Origin: Panax quinquefolius
Taxonomy: Eukaryota; Streptophyta; Magnoliopsida; Apiales; Araliaceae
Assembly (NCBI GenBank): GCA_020205615.1
Contig: CM035160.1
Span: forward strand, 121,103,516-121,167,515
Length of the DNA: 64,000 nucleotides
Direction: 5' to 3'
The number at the start of each line of letters is the position of its first letter. The stretch's first letter is position 1. Below the pieces are notes generated by a model that was not told where the DNA came from, searched no databases, and saw nothing but the letters and a program-made list of their open reading frames with translations. A program made the position numbers and the translations under genes. Shown here one piece after another: positions 11,145 through 23,224 of this stretch.

Positions 11145-11317
11145 TTAGGGATATGATCCCTGGCTAAGATGTGAGAATAGAACTAAGAGGGGAGAGACGG
11201 GGAATTCTTTCGCTAATATAACCTACCTAAGTTTATTTGGTATTTTATTGGTCGGTCAGAGTATATGGATAATATGTTACATGTCAATTAACTTTTGTTT
11301 TGTGGCAGTATCTGAAA

Positions 11318-12347
11318 ATGACATCCGAGAATGTTGAGAATAGCAATGGAGCACAGGCGACCGTTAATTCACCACATATCAATAATCAGGATAATATGCA
11401 TCAGGAAGGCGACAATCCTCATGCAAACAACAACACTGACCAAATGATGAATGATGGATTGTTCAGAGGCTTTATGCAATTCATGTAACAAAGAAAGTAG
11501 AGCGGCTCTATCCAAAATGTAGGTGGAAACATCGAAAAACTCTTGACGGTCACCGCTAAAGCAGATTCAAGGAGTTGGGACCACCGGAGTTTAAGGGAGA
11601 GCGAAAACCACTCATGGCAAGGAAGCATGGATAAAGCAGATCACCAAGATATTTGATGTCTTAGGATGCTCGAGGAGCAAAAGGTTCCTTCACGCCTTTA
11701 TGTTACGGCGAGAGGCGACATTGGTGGGAATCCAGAAACGTACTCAACTTCCGCCAGATCAAGATGTCTCTGGGAGAAGTTCCAAAAGTGCATTCAACGA
11801 CAAATACTTTCCCTAAGTATTCGTCACATGAAGGAGGTGGAGTTTATCAAATTGAAGCAAAACAATACGACCAGGTAGTCGCAATATGAGGCAAAATTTA
11901 TGAGTTATCTCGGTTTGTGTCCCACTTGGTGGATAATGAAGAGAGAATGGCGCGAATGTTTTTAAGAGGTTTGAAGCGGGAGATACGTCAACATCTTATT
12001 TCATAAACCGTGTGTTTGTATTCGGATGTTGTAAATAGGGCTCATTGGTGGAGCTTAATACTGAAAGTCAACGCAACCAAAAGAGAGCGGTGACAAAATA
12101 ATAATAATAAATGAGAAGCGATCATCGTAGCGGTGACAACAAGCGTGGAGGAAATCAATGGGGCGAAATGGTAACCACGCCGGTGGTAATCGAGCCAAAA
12201 CAATAAGAATGGACATTTCAAGAAGAGGAGATTCAACAATGATGGAAAGGCATCAAAGACCAAAGACCCGTTGTTAAGGAAGGAGAAAGACCACCTATCA
12301 TATGCTTCAAATGCAGAGGGGAGGGACACATCAGTCCAAATTGCGCG
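11318..12347 (+). pseudogene. Element B gag, broken
   Basis: The ATG at 11318 opens MTSENVENSNGAQATVNSP, and an in-frame TAA at 11486-11488 ends the first piece. The capsid core is scattered over frames: HMKEVEFIKL at about 11830, then SHLVDNEERMARMFLRGLKR at 11920-11980. The first zinc knuckle ([14 protein letters not shown]) is at about 12306-12347. Elements C and D show what the core should be. At least four frame breaks make it nonfunctional. Confidence 0.8.
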
Positions 12348-13775
12348 ATGCCATCCAAAGCATGTTATAATTATGGAAGAAAAGGTCACTTAGCCCGATT
12401 TTGTCGTTCACCAAAGATAAATTCAGCTAGGATGGAGGCACCAAAGGCTGTCCCAAAAAAGTCAAAGCCGGTAGTGCAAGGGATAGCGGTTGTTGTGACC
12501 TCCCAGAAAGCAAGGAACCCGAATGAGGTCATCACGGGTAAGCTTATCATAAACTCTAGTGAAGTCTATACTTTATTTGATACCGGTTCTACCCATTCTT
12601 TTATTTCTCCTACTTGCGCTCAACGATTAAATTTGACTACGGAGAAATTAGATTTTGACTTATCTATGGAAACTCTATTGGGAGAAACCTTCATTACATC
12701 CACTGTTTATAAGTCTTGTTTGGTTCAAATCGGTACCCTTATATTACCTGTCGATCTTATTTCATTAAAAATACTTGCATTTGACGTGATTCTAGGGATT
12801 GATTGGTTAACTACTTATCATGCAAAAATTGATTGTTTTCGTAAGGTTGTTAGCTTTCATATTCCTAATCAACCGATTATGAGAATTCAAGCAACTAACC
12901 CATTAAAATCAATCACGGTCATCTCAAGCCATAAAGCTATTTGTTTATTGAAAAATGGATGTCAAGCTTTCTTAGCTCATGTCACGGATCTAAACAAAAA
13001 TACGTCAATTTTGAATGATATTTCTATTATTAATAAATTCCCTGACGTATTCCCTGAAGAACTTCCTGGCCTACCCTCAGAATGTGAGATTGAATTTTGT
13101 ATCGACCTTGAACCTGGTACAAAACCCATTTCCAAAGGCCCATATCGAATGGCTCCTATTGAACTTCAGGAGTTAAAGACCCAACTGCAGGAATTGTTAG
13201 ACATTGGATTTATTCATCCTAGTACTTCTCCTTGGGGTGCTTTTGTTCTGTTCGTGAAGAAGAAAGATGGGAGTATGCGACTTTGTATTGATTATCGGGA
13301 GTTGAATCATGCCACCATCAAAAATAGGTACCCATTGCCCCGTATTGATGACCTGTTTGACCAGTTACAAAGAGCCAAATTCTTTTCAAAGATTGATCTT
13401 CGTTTTGGATATCACCAATTGAAGATTAGAACCAATGACATTCCAAAGACGGCTTTCAGAACTCGGTACGGACATTATGAATTCCTAGTCATGTCCTTTG
13501 GATTGACTAATGCTCCTGCTGCCTTCATGGATATGATGAACCGAGTATTCAAGGAATATTTGGATCACTTTGTGGTCATCTTTATTGACGACATCCTTAT
13601 TTATTCCAAAAGCCGTGAAGATCATGAGCAACACTTGAGGCTGACACTCCAAAAGCTTCGTGAATATAAGCTTTATGCCAAGTTGAAGAAATGTGAGTTC
13701 TGGCTTGAGGAAGTAGCATTCCTTGGGCACGTAGTATCAAGTCATGGAATATCTGTTGACCCGAAGAAAGATTGA
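12348..13775 (+). pseudogene. Element B gag end, protease and reverse transcriptase (475-codon open block)
   Basis: This is the longest ORF of the window. It starts in the second zinc knuckle ([14 protein letters not shown], with the second ligand Cys changed to Tyr). It continues to the pepsin-like protease ([11 protein letters not shown], residues about 77-87, then [10 protein letters not shown]) and then RT. RT motifs are present: [40 protein letters not shown], the [14 protein letters not shown] block, and the active site [12 protein letters not shown] with both Asp. It ends at GISVDPKKD by frameshift near 13770. RT copies the RNA genome into cDNA in particles. As a block it looks catalytically plausible, but it is cut from RNase H and from a functional knuckle. 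Confidence 0.92.
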
Positions 13776-15958
13776 AGCTATTCAAAGTCGGGAGCAACCT
13801 AAATCGATGTGACCAAGCACGTAGCTTTCTCGGTTTAATTTGGTTATTATCGGAGATTCGTGGAAGGATTTTCTCGAATCGCTACTCCATCGACTTCGGT
13901 GAGTTGAAATGATACAAATTTCGGTTGGACCAAAGAATGTGAGAAGAGTTTTCAAGAACTCAAGAGGAGACTCATTTCAAAGACTGTTCGACAATACCAT
14001 CCGCTCGAAGGATTTGTCATCTCTGGTGATGCTTCGGGCAAAGGGTTGGGATGTGTTCTCATGCAACATGGAAAAGTCATAGCTTTATGCCTCATGACAA
14101 CTCAAAGAATATGAGAGGAATTATCCTACTCATGATCTAGAGTTGGCAATCGTTGTCTTTGCACTTAAAATTTGGAGGCATTACTTGTATGGGGAGAAAG
14201 TGGAGATCTTTACGGATCATAAAAGCCTCAAATATTTCTTCACTCAAAAGGAACTCAACATGCGACAATGACGTTGGCAGGCTGTTGAAAGATTATGATC
14301 ATACCATCCAATACCATCTTGGAAAAGCAAACATGGTAGGCCGACGATTGGGTGAAGATCATATCCCGCAATGTAAAGCGATATTGTCAACGCAAAGGCC
14401 CATTTTGTGTGACTTGCAAATGATGGAGATAGAGATAAAGACTCCAGGGACCCGTGTGATGATGGCGAATATACGAGTATAACCGACTTTAATTGATAAA
14501 GTTAAAGCTGCTCAAACTACAGACCTGGAGCTGATGCGTATGAGGAAGAAAGTGCAAGAATGTGCTATGCCGGAAGCATGAATTGATGATGAAGGAATAC
14601 TTCGAGTCAACTCCAGACTTTATGTTCCTAATAATCCTGAGTTAAAGTATAAAATCATGATGGAGGCGCACAACACACCGTTTGCGATCCATCCTGGGAG
14701 TACCAAAATGTATCGTGATCTTCGTCATACATTTTGGTGGAGCAATATGAAGAGAGAGATAAAGATTGTTTATCTCAAGATGTCTAACTTGTCAACGAAG
14801 TCGGGCGCGAGCATCAAGTACCAAAAGGTCCATTGCAACCACTTGAAATTCTAGAATGGAAGTGGGAGCACATTACCATGGATTTTAAGCATTGGTCTTC
14901 CCAAGGTTTCTCAAGGCATAGATGCAATTTGGGTCATTGTTGATAGATTGACCAAGTCTGCTCATTTCTTACCAATACGAGAAACTTATACACTTGACAT
15001 TCTTGCTCGTATGTACATAAATGAGATTGTAAGACTACATGGTATGCCAGTATCCATAGTTTCTGATCGAGACCCAAGATTCACTTCATGATTTTGGGTT
15101 AGTTTACAAAAAGCTATGGGCACGAATTTACGATTTAGTTCAGCATATCATCCTCAGACGGACGGACAATCAGAGAGGACTATTCAAACTCTTGAAGATT
15201 TATTAAGACTTTGTGTCCTTGATTTCAAGGGAAGTTGGGACAAGTTCTTACCGTTGGTGGAGTTTTCATACAACAACAGTTATCAAGCAAGTATTGGCAT
15301 GGCTCCATTCGAAGCGTTGTATGGAAGGAAGTGTCGTTCTCCAGTATGTTGGGATGAGGTGGGTGAAACAACGTTGTTGGGATCGGAGTTGGTACGTATG
15401 ACTACAAAAAAGATTCAAACGATCCGACAACGTATAAAAACCTCACAAGATCGACAAAAGAGTTATGCTGATCTTCATCGAAAAGACATGGAATTTGATA
15501 TAGAAGATCATGTGTTATTACGAGTTGCTCCGTGGAAAGGAGTTACGAGATTTGGAAAGAGAAGAAAGCTCAATCCTCGATTCATCGGCCCATTTTTAAT
15601 CCTCAATCGAGTAGGAACTGTGGCCTATAGACTCGTTTTACCGCCAAGTATGTCTCGTATTCATAACGTTTTTCACATATCCATGTTACGTAAATATGTG
15701 AAAGACCCGAATCACATTATTGAGTTAGAACCAGACGAAATAGTGAAAGATTTAACGTATGAAGAGGTTCCTGTTCAAATCTTGGATAAGATGTAACATA
15801 TTCTACGCTCCAAGGTTATACCTCAAGTCAAAGTTTTGTGGAGAAACCACAATGTTGAGGAAATGACCTGGGAGTTAGAATCTGAAATGAAGTCAAGGTA
15901 TCCTTACCTCTTCGATATACCAGGTACGTACCCTAATTTCGAGGACGAAATTTCTTAA
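13776..15958 (+). pseudogene. Element B RNase H, integrase and chromodomain-like tail, fragmented
   Basis: RNase H pieces are visible ([21 protein letters not shown] at 14125-14190, then [11 protein letters not shown]). The integrase zinc finger is degraded (HNTPFAIHPGSTKMYRDLRHTFWW at 14660-14740). Core motifs [12 protein letters not shown] and SDRDPRFTS follow, with a TGA directly after the latter at about 15089. The piece 15116-15796 keeps FSSAYHPQTDGQSERTIQTL (catalytic Glu) through VFHISMLRKYV. A TAA after LDKM at 15794-15796 cuts off the tail (VKVLWRNHNVEEMTWELE), which ends at 15958. The PPT (GAATGGGAGG) sits just before the 3' LTR. Confidence 0.88.
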
Positions 15959-15969
15959 GAATGGGAGGT

Positions 15970-18775
15970 TGTAAGACCCCAACTTTTTGAATAAAAATGA
16001 ATTTTCTATAATTATCATTTTTGAATATTATGGAATAAATTTAATATAATGTTGTAGTTGTGGGTAGTATTTATAAATTCGGCAAAGTATGCAAGTTGTT
16101 ATATTATATTCGATTGGTCGGGGAATATTCGTTTTAGCAGGGAATATTCGTACAAAGGCGCAATCATTGGTGGACCCCACAACCAAATTATTGTCGAATT
16201 GAGAAAACGACAAAAATATTTTATTGAAAATAACGGCGGAAGTTTTACCGATTAATCTTGTTGAACTACTTTCAGAGTAAAGAAAAGAATACGCTGGCGT
16301 GGTTGCATAGTAGCACACGGTATTGATTATTGATGCTTACGTGAGAAGTCATTCCGTTTTGTTCAATTATTGCTATAGTAATTGTTGCATAGTATCTCAC
16401 GTTATTTGATTCAATTATTGTTGATATTTTATATATTGTTAAAATCAATAATTGAGATGACAAAGTTATTAATATTATTATTTGCAATATTAACGATGTC
16501 AGAAGTTACATCGAGGAGAGGTTTGGTCACCTAATTGCGCCATGATAGGGAGAAATCCTTATTGAAAAGCCCCCCTTTCATGGGAACGACCTGGTCGATT
16601 AATATTGTGAATTATAATAATGATGATAAATATTGTTTAATATTATGAGTTATAATTTTTATTGAAGATTATGTTGATTAAGAAAAAGAGTATTAATTGA
16701 TAAGCAATAGATGTTTACTCTATTATTTTGCTAAATTAATATTTCTTCTATTAAATTTTGGAAGTGGGCGTATTATGTGATGAAAGGGGCAATCATCAAT
16801 TTTCTTCCAAGTGGGTAATCTAGAAGGATGTAGCTTGTTGACAAAAATCTCCAATTATGCTACTTTTTGATAACTTATGAGTGGGGAGATGTTTCCATTG
16901 GACCATTTCTTTAATTTAGCACGTGTTGTCTATTTATATATATATATGATATTGGATTGCTTTGTTCTTATTGGAAGAAGGTTTGAATTTTGCATCCGAA
17001 TAATTGATTCAGCCAATTAAGTTGTACCCTATAGTTTTGTTTTACTTGAGGAGTTAGGCCCCTGTGAATTATCAGACGCAAGCTTTGGCCCGTGAATTTA
17101 TTTCAACTGTGCATCCATGAATTTTCTTAAAACAGTACCCTTTCCATTCTTCTATAAATAGAAGTTCATTCCTTCATTATTTCTTACGAATTCACTAAAA
17201 CTCCAAAGAGAGAAATTTTAGAGAAACTATAGAAAAGTATTCTGCTACTTCCTTACTCTTATAACCAGTTTCATTTACGGTAAGGGGTGTTATTTCTTTT
17301 GTATTCAAGAAGAGAACTTCTATTATTCCATTTCTTTATTGTTCTTGTGGAATAACCTGTATACGCGGGCTACCCTATACTTGGTGACATTCTTCTATTA
17401 TTCTGTCTTTATTATTATTCTGTTGGAACATCTTATTCATTCGTTTTACAAATTTAATTACATCTTTATTATTATTATTCTGTTGGAACATCCCATACAT
17501 GCTGCGCTTTTACTGTGGGACACGGGTTCATCTTTATTATTATTCATTTGGAACATCACGCTCATGCGCTTTTACATGGGACACGGGTTAAAATCTTTAT
17601 TATTCTGTTGGAACATCCCGCTTTGTGAATTTCGCTTTGACCGGTTCCGTTCCTTATTATACATTGGAATAACTCGTCACGCAAGTCCGCATGCATGGTG
17701 ATTTCTTTTGTTATTCCATTCTCGAGTATACTCAGTTGGTTAAAACTTTGATTTCTATACTCCATGAAATTAGTGGAATATCCATGATATTTGCGTTTCA
17801 TCCAGTATCTTTTCATGGAAATATTCTTCTAAGCATTCTTGAATTTTACTCTACAAAGCAGTATAATGTTGACAATTTGGACGTTATTAGTTCTTGGATA
17901 AATTAATTCTTGAACTTGTTTTATTGAATTCTTATATCATTGTCATCATCCTCATGTTTATGTTATGTTGAAAGTCATCTGTGGCCTGTAGTGCATAGAT
18001 GGACTTGGTATAATTATGACCCGGGATTATTCGGTGTAATCATGACCGTAATGTTACAAATGATGTGGTAAAAGTTATCATTGGCTCGTAGTGCATTGAC
18101 GGACAATTGTTGGCATGATCATGACCATTAATGAATACACAAATATTCTTAGCCCGTAGTGCACGGATAATTGTGGTCGTGATACTAAAGAATATCCTCG
18201 TCAGTAGTCTTGGGGGTGATTGGATGATGTGGATTATTTATTGTCGAGTCCCAAATGATAAAAGTGATGAAAACCTTTTAAATCATAAAAGATAGTAGAT
18301 TTTATTCTCTACTTGACTCTTTTAATGGATTGTTTGTTCTGCTTTGTAGTTAAACTTGATGTTGTTATATTTTATCGGTTTAACATCTTGTTGAAGGCTA
18401 ACGATAAATTATTCGCATTATCTTAGTCATAATATTTTTCTTTGGGCTAGTTGAGCTCACCCTTTCTTTCTTTCATTTTTTTCTCTTTAGGAAATGAGAA
18501 CATAGCGAGGACTAATCGGGAAATGGAGTGACGGTGGCCCAGAGGATAGCATTAGTAGTCCTCACTATTCTGCGTGAAATAGTGTGTTAATAATTGTAAT
18601 GAGGACTCCTTTTGAGTTTGTATAATCTCTAGTAGACAATAATTGTATTCAAACTCACAGTTATGTTTTGTCGTATTATACACGACAGTTGTATTAGTAA
18701 GTTGTATTTGAATTTTGTATCATGTATCTGACGACCCAAGATGGGTGATGTATACCTAATTTTGGGGGCGTCACA
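15970..18775 (+). repeat. Element B 3' LTR (2806 bp, TG...CA)
   Basis: It starts TGTAAGACCCCAAC directly after the PPT and ends GGGGGCGTCACA. U3 contains a block shared with LTRs A, E and the solo LTR at 59957 (about 16440-16620), which C and D lack. A TATA box lies at 17152-17160. Downstream, five to six ~60-bp repeats (17330-17710, core TTATTATTCTGTTGGAA) and about four CCGTAGTGCAT-type repeats (17980-18190) fill the transcribed part. Confidence 0.92.
17152..17160 (+). promoter_or_regulatory. TATA box of the element B 3' LTR
   Basis: CTATAAATA, followed about 60 bp later by the AG-rich stretch (AGAGAGAAATTTTAG) typical of the R region. The same context is conserved at 23215 (D), 55321 and 63095 (C) and, inverted, at 9419, 18991 and 61216. 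Confidence 0.7.
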
Positions 18776-19311
18776 TAGTCCATGTATGCAGGTTATTCCA
18801 ACAGAATAATAAAGAATGGAATAACAGAAGTTCTCTTCATGAATACAAAAGAAATAATACCCCTTACTTTTAAAAAAAGAGTACTGGATATAGGAGTAGT
18901 GAAGTAGCAGAATACTTTTCTTCTTTCTCTCTATAGTTTTTCTCTCTAGAGTTTCAGTGAATTCGTAAGAAATAATGAAGGAATGAGCTTCTATTTATAG
19001 AAGAATGGACAGCATAGTAACTAATTCATGAATGGTCCAGATTGATTTAATAAAATATTCTAATAAAACAAAATCTTTTAAATAATATATATATAACCTG
19101 TGCAGATAAATATCACGGGTGAAAATCCCGTGACTTCAATTGATTTCTTCTACCAAGCTTTTCAATCTTGCATACATATAATAATGGAATAATACACCCC
19201 CATGTGATCACCAATTAAATTTTCCACCCACTTGATAAAAATCTCCCATCCCTTGACTAAATATCACCCCCATTCCTACGTAACACCCATTTTCCTCCCA
19301 CCCCACTTTCA

Positions 19312-19354
<43 letters not shown>

Positions 19355-20124
19355 CATATTCATAACACACTATTTTGAAAAATGAGTATGTGGGGGGTCC
19401 AAATAATATGCCAAACTTACAACAAATACTCCATAAAAATCTCCTCAATATTTTTAACAACATTTATCATAATTATTATAATTCACAATATTAATCGACC
19501 AGGTCGTTCCCAGGAAAGAGGGGGCTTTCCAATAAGGATTTCTCTCATTTAACGCGCAATTAGCTAACCAAACCTCTCCTTGGCAGAACTTCTAGACATC
19601 GTTAATATTGCAAATAATAATATTAATAACTTTGTCGTCTCAATTATTGATTTAATAATATATAAAATATCGACAATAATTGAATCAAATAACGTAAGAT
19701 ACTTTGCAACAATTATTGCAGCAATAATTTGAACAAAACTGAGTGACTTCTCACGTAAGCATCAATAATCAATACTGAGTGCTACTATGCAACCACGCCA
19801 GACATCGCATTTTTTAACACCGGGTGTTTCAACGATTAATCGGTAAAACTTCCCATTGTTATTTTCATAAAGTATATTTTGTCATTTTCTTAATCCAAAT
19901 AATAATTACATTATGGGGTCCACCAATGATTGTGTCGTTGTACGAATATTCCCTATTAAAACGAATATTCCCCGACCAATCGAATATTATATAACAACTT
20001 GCGTACTTTGCAAAATTTATAAATATTACCCACAACTATAACATTATATCAATTTAATTACATAAAATTCAAAAATGATATTTATAGAAAATTCATCTTT
20101 ATTCATAAAAGTCGAGGTCTTACA
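18776..20124 (-). repeat. LTR E of gypsy family 1, left part missing
   Basis: Read on the minus strand it starts TGTAAGACCTCGAC at 20124, has its TATA box at 18991-19000, and stops abruptly at 18776 against the 3' end of element B. B was therefore probably inserted in it, and the other half is gone. It truncates a gag-like ORF of family R at 20124/20125. A (TA)n microsatellite lies at about 19317-19351. Confidence 0.85.
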
Positions 20125-20584
20125 CGAACTCTTCTGGAGACTCCTTCTTCTTCATGTCCTTCAGACTAGGGTTTCTTTGGTACCTTATGATCTCCTTTGC
20201 TTGTTCCGTATCGACATCATCAAGGCTCTTCAGTCCTTGGTTAAGAAAACCTAGGAATTGATTGAGGTCAGAATATTTTAGCTTTAGAGACTGACCTTTG
20301 ACCTTAGTAGAGAGGGTTCTGGAGTTTATGGAAGCATTTGAGTAGAACTCTTTAACCAGGTCAACATATACTCGAGTTCTAGCCTCAAGGCATTCTAAGA
20401 ATCCAGCTTTCTTCACAAGTTTGAGAATGTCTCTGAACTTATTTTTGGATTTCTCAAACGACTTGGTTCCGAGCTGAATGTCAGTGATTACTCGCCAATT
20501 TTCCATTTGAGTAGTTTGAGGAATATGGGTATTAGATTCAGAGGAGTTTTTGAGAGATGGCTGATTGTGATTTGGGCGAGACAC
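20125..20584 (-). pseudogene. Gag-like/'putative plant transposon protein' domain fragment of family R
   Basis: Open minus-strand frame of about 150 codons, bounded upstream by a TAG at 20621-20623 and without an ATG until METN-like residue 27 (MENWRV). The middle reads YVDLVKEFYSNASINSRTL, then VKGQSLKLKYSDLNQFLGF. This resembles the domain found in plant LTR-element ORF1 proteins (Athila-type ORF1 / Pfam Transposase_32-like); I judge this by pattern only. It lies downstream of the long R leader in the element's own direction. It is truncated at 20124 by LTR E, which supplies the last codon and the stop. Polarity and position fit gag; function is not shown. Confidence 0.5.
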
Positions 20585-22467
20585 TGGAGGATTAATAGAT
20601 TTTTGGCTTCGATGAGGGTTCTAGGGTTTGAAAATGGGAGGGAGAAAGGTTCGATGGTTTTGATAACTGTTTGCAGATTTTGAATTTGTCTTAATGACAG
20701 TTCCTTCTAACTCTGCATAATCAGTGATGTGTCAACCAACCATTGGTTGCACGATGCCCAGTAATGAGCTGTAGCTCCCCATAACTTTTTATTAGATATT
20801 TCTTTCAAAAGAGTAGACGTTTTATTGACGTGGATTAACCGTTGACCTCTTTGGTTCGTAGAGTAGTATGGTAAGACAGCTATGGACTCTACGTTTTCCT
20901 TGTTGACTCAACGATCAACTTTTGAGAGATGCTGCAGTGGATGGTTTTGACATTTATCCTCATTTTGATGCAGCATAGCTTGATCACTGATATATTCGAA
21001 CTTATCTCCTCATTTTGAATGGTTGAGCAATTGTCCCATTTTCCAAGCTCCTTGTGAACTGGAGTACCCTTTGGTAGGACTACGATCGTCGAGTTGTCTT
21101 CTACGATCGCTGAGGTTGCACTGCGATCATGGAGTTCTCTTAAACCTCGACTATACGATCGTTGACTGACTTGGTCCTTGAGATGAACTTTACTAAGTAT
21201 TCCTTCTGGGTCAAGGTAGCTCAGGAAGGGCCAACCTCTTAGAGTGAACTAAGGGTCAGGTTTGTCCCTGAGGCGCTTTCTAGATAAAATACTTTAAAAG
21301 TGATTTGCAGTGATATCTCATTCGACCTTTTCTAGTGGGGAGGTCGTCTACCAACTTTAGACAATTGCATTTGCTGTAATCATGGTGTCCTCCCGCTCTT
21401 ACACTACGATCAGATGTTTGATTGCAGGCACTCCATAATGTTGGGTTGGGTGGCTGATAGGTTATCAGTAGTACGTTTTGAGACGTTCCTACTGACTATG
21501 GATCTTCATTTAGTTCATCAGTCACAAAGTTTTGGGACTCTGTAGCTGGTACATTTCTTTATAGTATATCTCAGTGCTATTGTTTCTTAACAGATCACTG
21601 CTCCCCCATGGTTGATGTTGTCTTCCCAAATAAATGTGATTCCCTTTACTTTAGGTTCATTTGAAGGAAACCTTGCATATCTCCTTCTGACTGGAATCAC
21701 CATTATCACTTCAATCTCCTTGTATCGTAGGCATGGTTATTTTCAGGACTGATCACACTACGATCATTTGACAGTACTATGAACATAGTCTCCTTTGACA
21801 GTCTTGTGCGTGTGAAGTTCTGCTCCCGTAATGAGTTCCTCTTGACTGATGCTCGATAATCCTCTGTTGTGAGCTCCCTTGAGGATTCTTCTCATATAGC
21901 ATGCTTTGCTTGATTTGAGCATATATGACCCTTTTCATCTTTGGTTGAATGGCCTGCTTCCATATACAAATTAGCAGCCATGTGAGCTTCATTCAGGTTA
22001 GCTCAGTGGGTCTTCAAGGATAGGCTTGAAGATATAGGAGTTTTATCATAATCTCTTCTGAACAGTCCTTAGCCTTCTGTTGGTTGAGTCTTCTTGACTG
22101 AAGTCTTCTGCTTCAGCATTCCTTAGTGTGGTCAGACAGACTAAGTACCTACAGGTTAGATACATTTTTATTTTTGGTACCCACAATTGAATGGTTCCTT
22201 CTAGGTAAGTTTTCTAAACCCTTGTTCCTCATATTTGGATAATCATCACACTTATCACTAACAGTCATATTCATGCATGCAACTAGTTTTAGATAATACA
22301 TTTTGAGATGCATGAAGGTGAGTGTGTGTAAGATTTGACATTTTAATAACACACTCTTTCTCTTTGATGGTTTCATCATTTGTTGGGTTATGTTCACAAT
22401 GTTTGAGTGTTCACAGAGTGAAAATTTAACTCTACGATTTATGTGTATCTTGTTGATTCATGGAGGT
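20585..22467 (-). mobile_element. Family R leader, copy A, first part (interrupted by element D)
   Basis: No coding sequence is recognised. From 20940 to 22467 it is colinear with 40834-42431 (copy B), and it continues after element D at 37057. A tandem array of a ~20-bp unit (core CTACGATCGTTGAGGTTGCA, degenerate) lies at 21079-21160. More TACGAT motifs are at 21405, 21759 and 22433. The part 20585-20939 is not in copy B. It leads directly into the gag-like ORF, so copy A keeps the coding end that copy B lost. Confidence 0.7.
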
Positions 22468-22884
22468 TGTAAGACCCCAACTTTTTGAATAAAGATGAAT
22501 TTTCTATAAATATTATTTTTGAATATTATGGAGTGAAAATGATATAATGTTATAGTTGTGGGTAATATTTATAAATTTTGCAAAGTATGCAAGTTGTTAT
22601 ATAATATTCGATTGGTCGGGGAATATTCGTTTTAAATAGGAAATATTAAAGACGACGACACAATCATTGGTGGACCTATAATGTAATTATCATTCGGATC
22701 GAGAAAACGACAAAAATATTTTATTAAAAATAACGGCGGAAGTTTTACCATTAATCTTGTTGAACTACTAGGTAGTAAAAATACGATGAATACGCGTAGT
22801 TGCATAGTAGCATACCTGGTATTGATTATTGATGCTTATGTGATAAGTCACTCGCTTTTGTTTTATTAGTATTATTAATGTAAT

Positions 22885-23150
22885 AAAAGCGAAAATCTTT
22901 TTTATATAAAATGTAATACTTTTATAAAGTTATTCGTTTTATTGGCTAATAGTAAAATCTTTTTATATAAAAAATGTAATACTTTTATAAAGTTATCTAT
23001 TTTATTAGACAATAATTAGAATATATTATATTTTATTATGCATAGTGGTTGCATAGTGTTTGCATAGTAAAATCTTTTATAAAGTTATTCGTTTTATTAG
23101 ATTATAAATAGAATATATTATATTTTATTTAAAAGATTTTGCTTTAATGA
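22885..23150 (+). repeat. Tandem AT-rich U3 repeats, element D
   Basis: Three diverged units, each opening with AAAATCTTTT(TATATAAA) and followed by TAATACTTTTATAAAGTTAT and ATATATTATATTTTATT, span this interval. They lie just upstream of the TATA box. GCATAGTGTTTGCATAGT is interspersed between the units. Confidence 0.75.
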
Positions 23151-23214
23151 ACCGTCAGATTAAAGTAAATCAATCTGGACCGCTCATGACTTAGTTACTA
23201 TGCAGTCCATTTTT

Positions 23215-23224
23215 CTATAAATAG
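23215..23224 (+). promoter_or_regulatory. TATA box of the element D 5' LTR
   Basis: CTATAAATAG sits about 60 bp upstream of the AG-rich GAGAGATAAACTATAAAGAG stretch, the likely start of the transcribed R region. The position and context are identical in element C. Confidence 0.7.

Larger units (their letters stand above)
10872..18775 (+). mobile_element. Ty3/gypsy element B (family 1, chromovirus-like), 5' LTR truncated
   Basis: The order is 5' LTR remnant, PBS, gag with CCHC, protease, RT, RNase H, integrase, chromodomain-like tail, PPT and full 3' LTR. RT before integrase makes it Ty3/gypsy; the tail motif and tRNA-Met PBS suggest a chromovirus, possibly Tekay/Del-like. The 5' remnant and the end of the 3' LTR differ at only a handful of positions over about 260 bp, so the insertion is fairly young despite many frame breaks. 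The left boundary is not an LTR end, so no target-site duplication can be tested. Confidence 0.9.

Noticed and set aside
12348..13775. Intact functional protease-RT gene
   Set aside because: It is the only long ORF, but it starts inside gag, its knuckle ligand is mutated, and it ends by frameshift before RNase H.
19317..19351. (TA)n runs as an origin or attachment site
   Set aside because: Simple microsatellites are common in AT-rich plant LTRs; nothing else supports a function.
7799..20124. A and E as the two LTRs of one minus-strand element interrupted by B
   Set aside because: The outer flanks do not match (TTCTC-type on the left, CGAAC on the right) and copia 1 does not resume after E; they sit in different target sequences.
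20940..22467. Leader of family R as a host gene with introns
   Set aside because: No conserved ORF, colinear with the interior of an LTR pair, and flanked by a PBS; it is retroelement leader.
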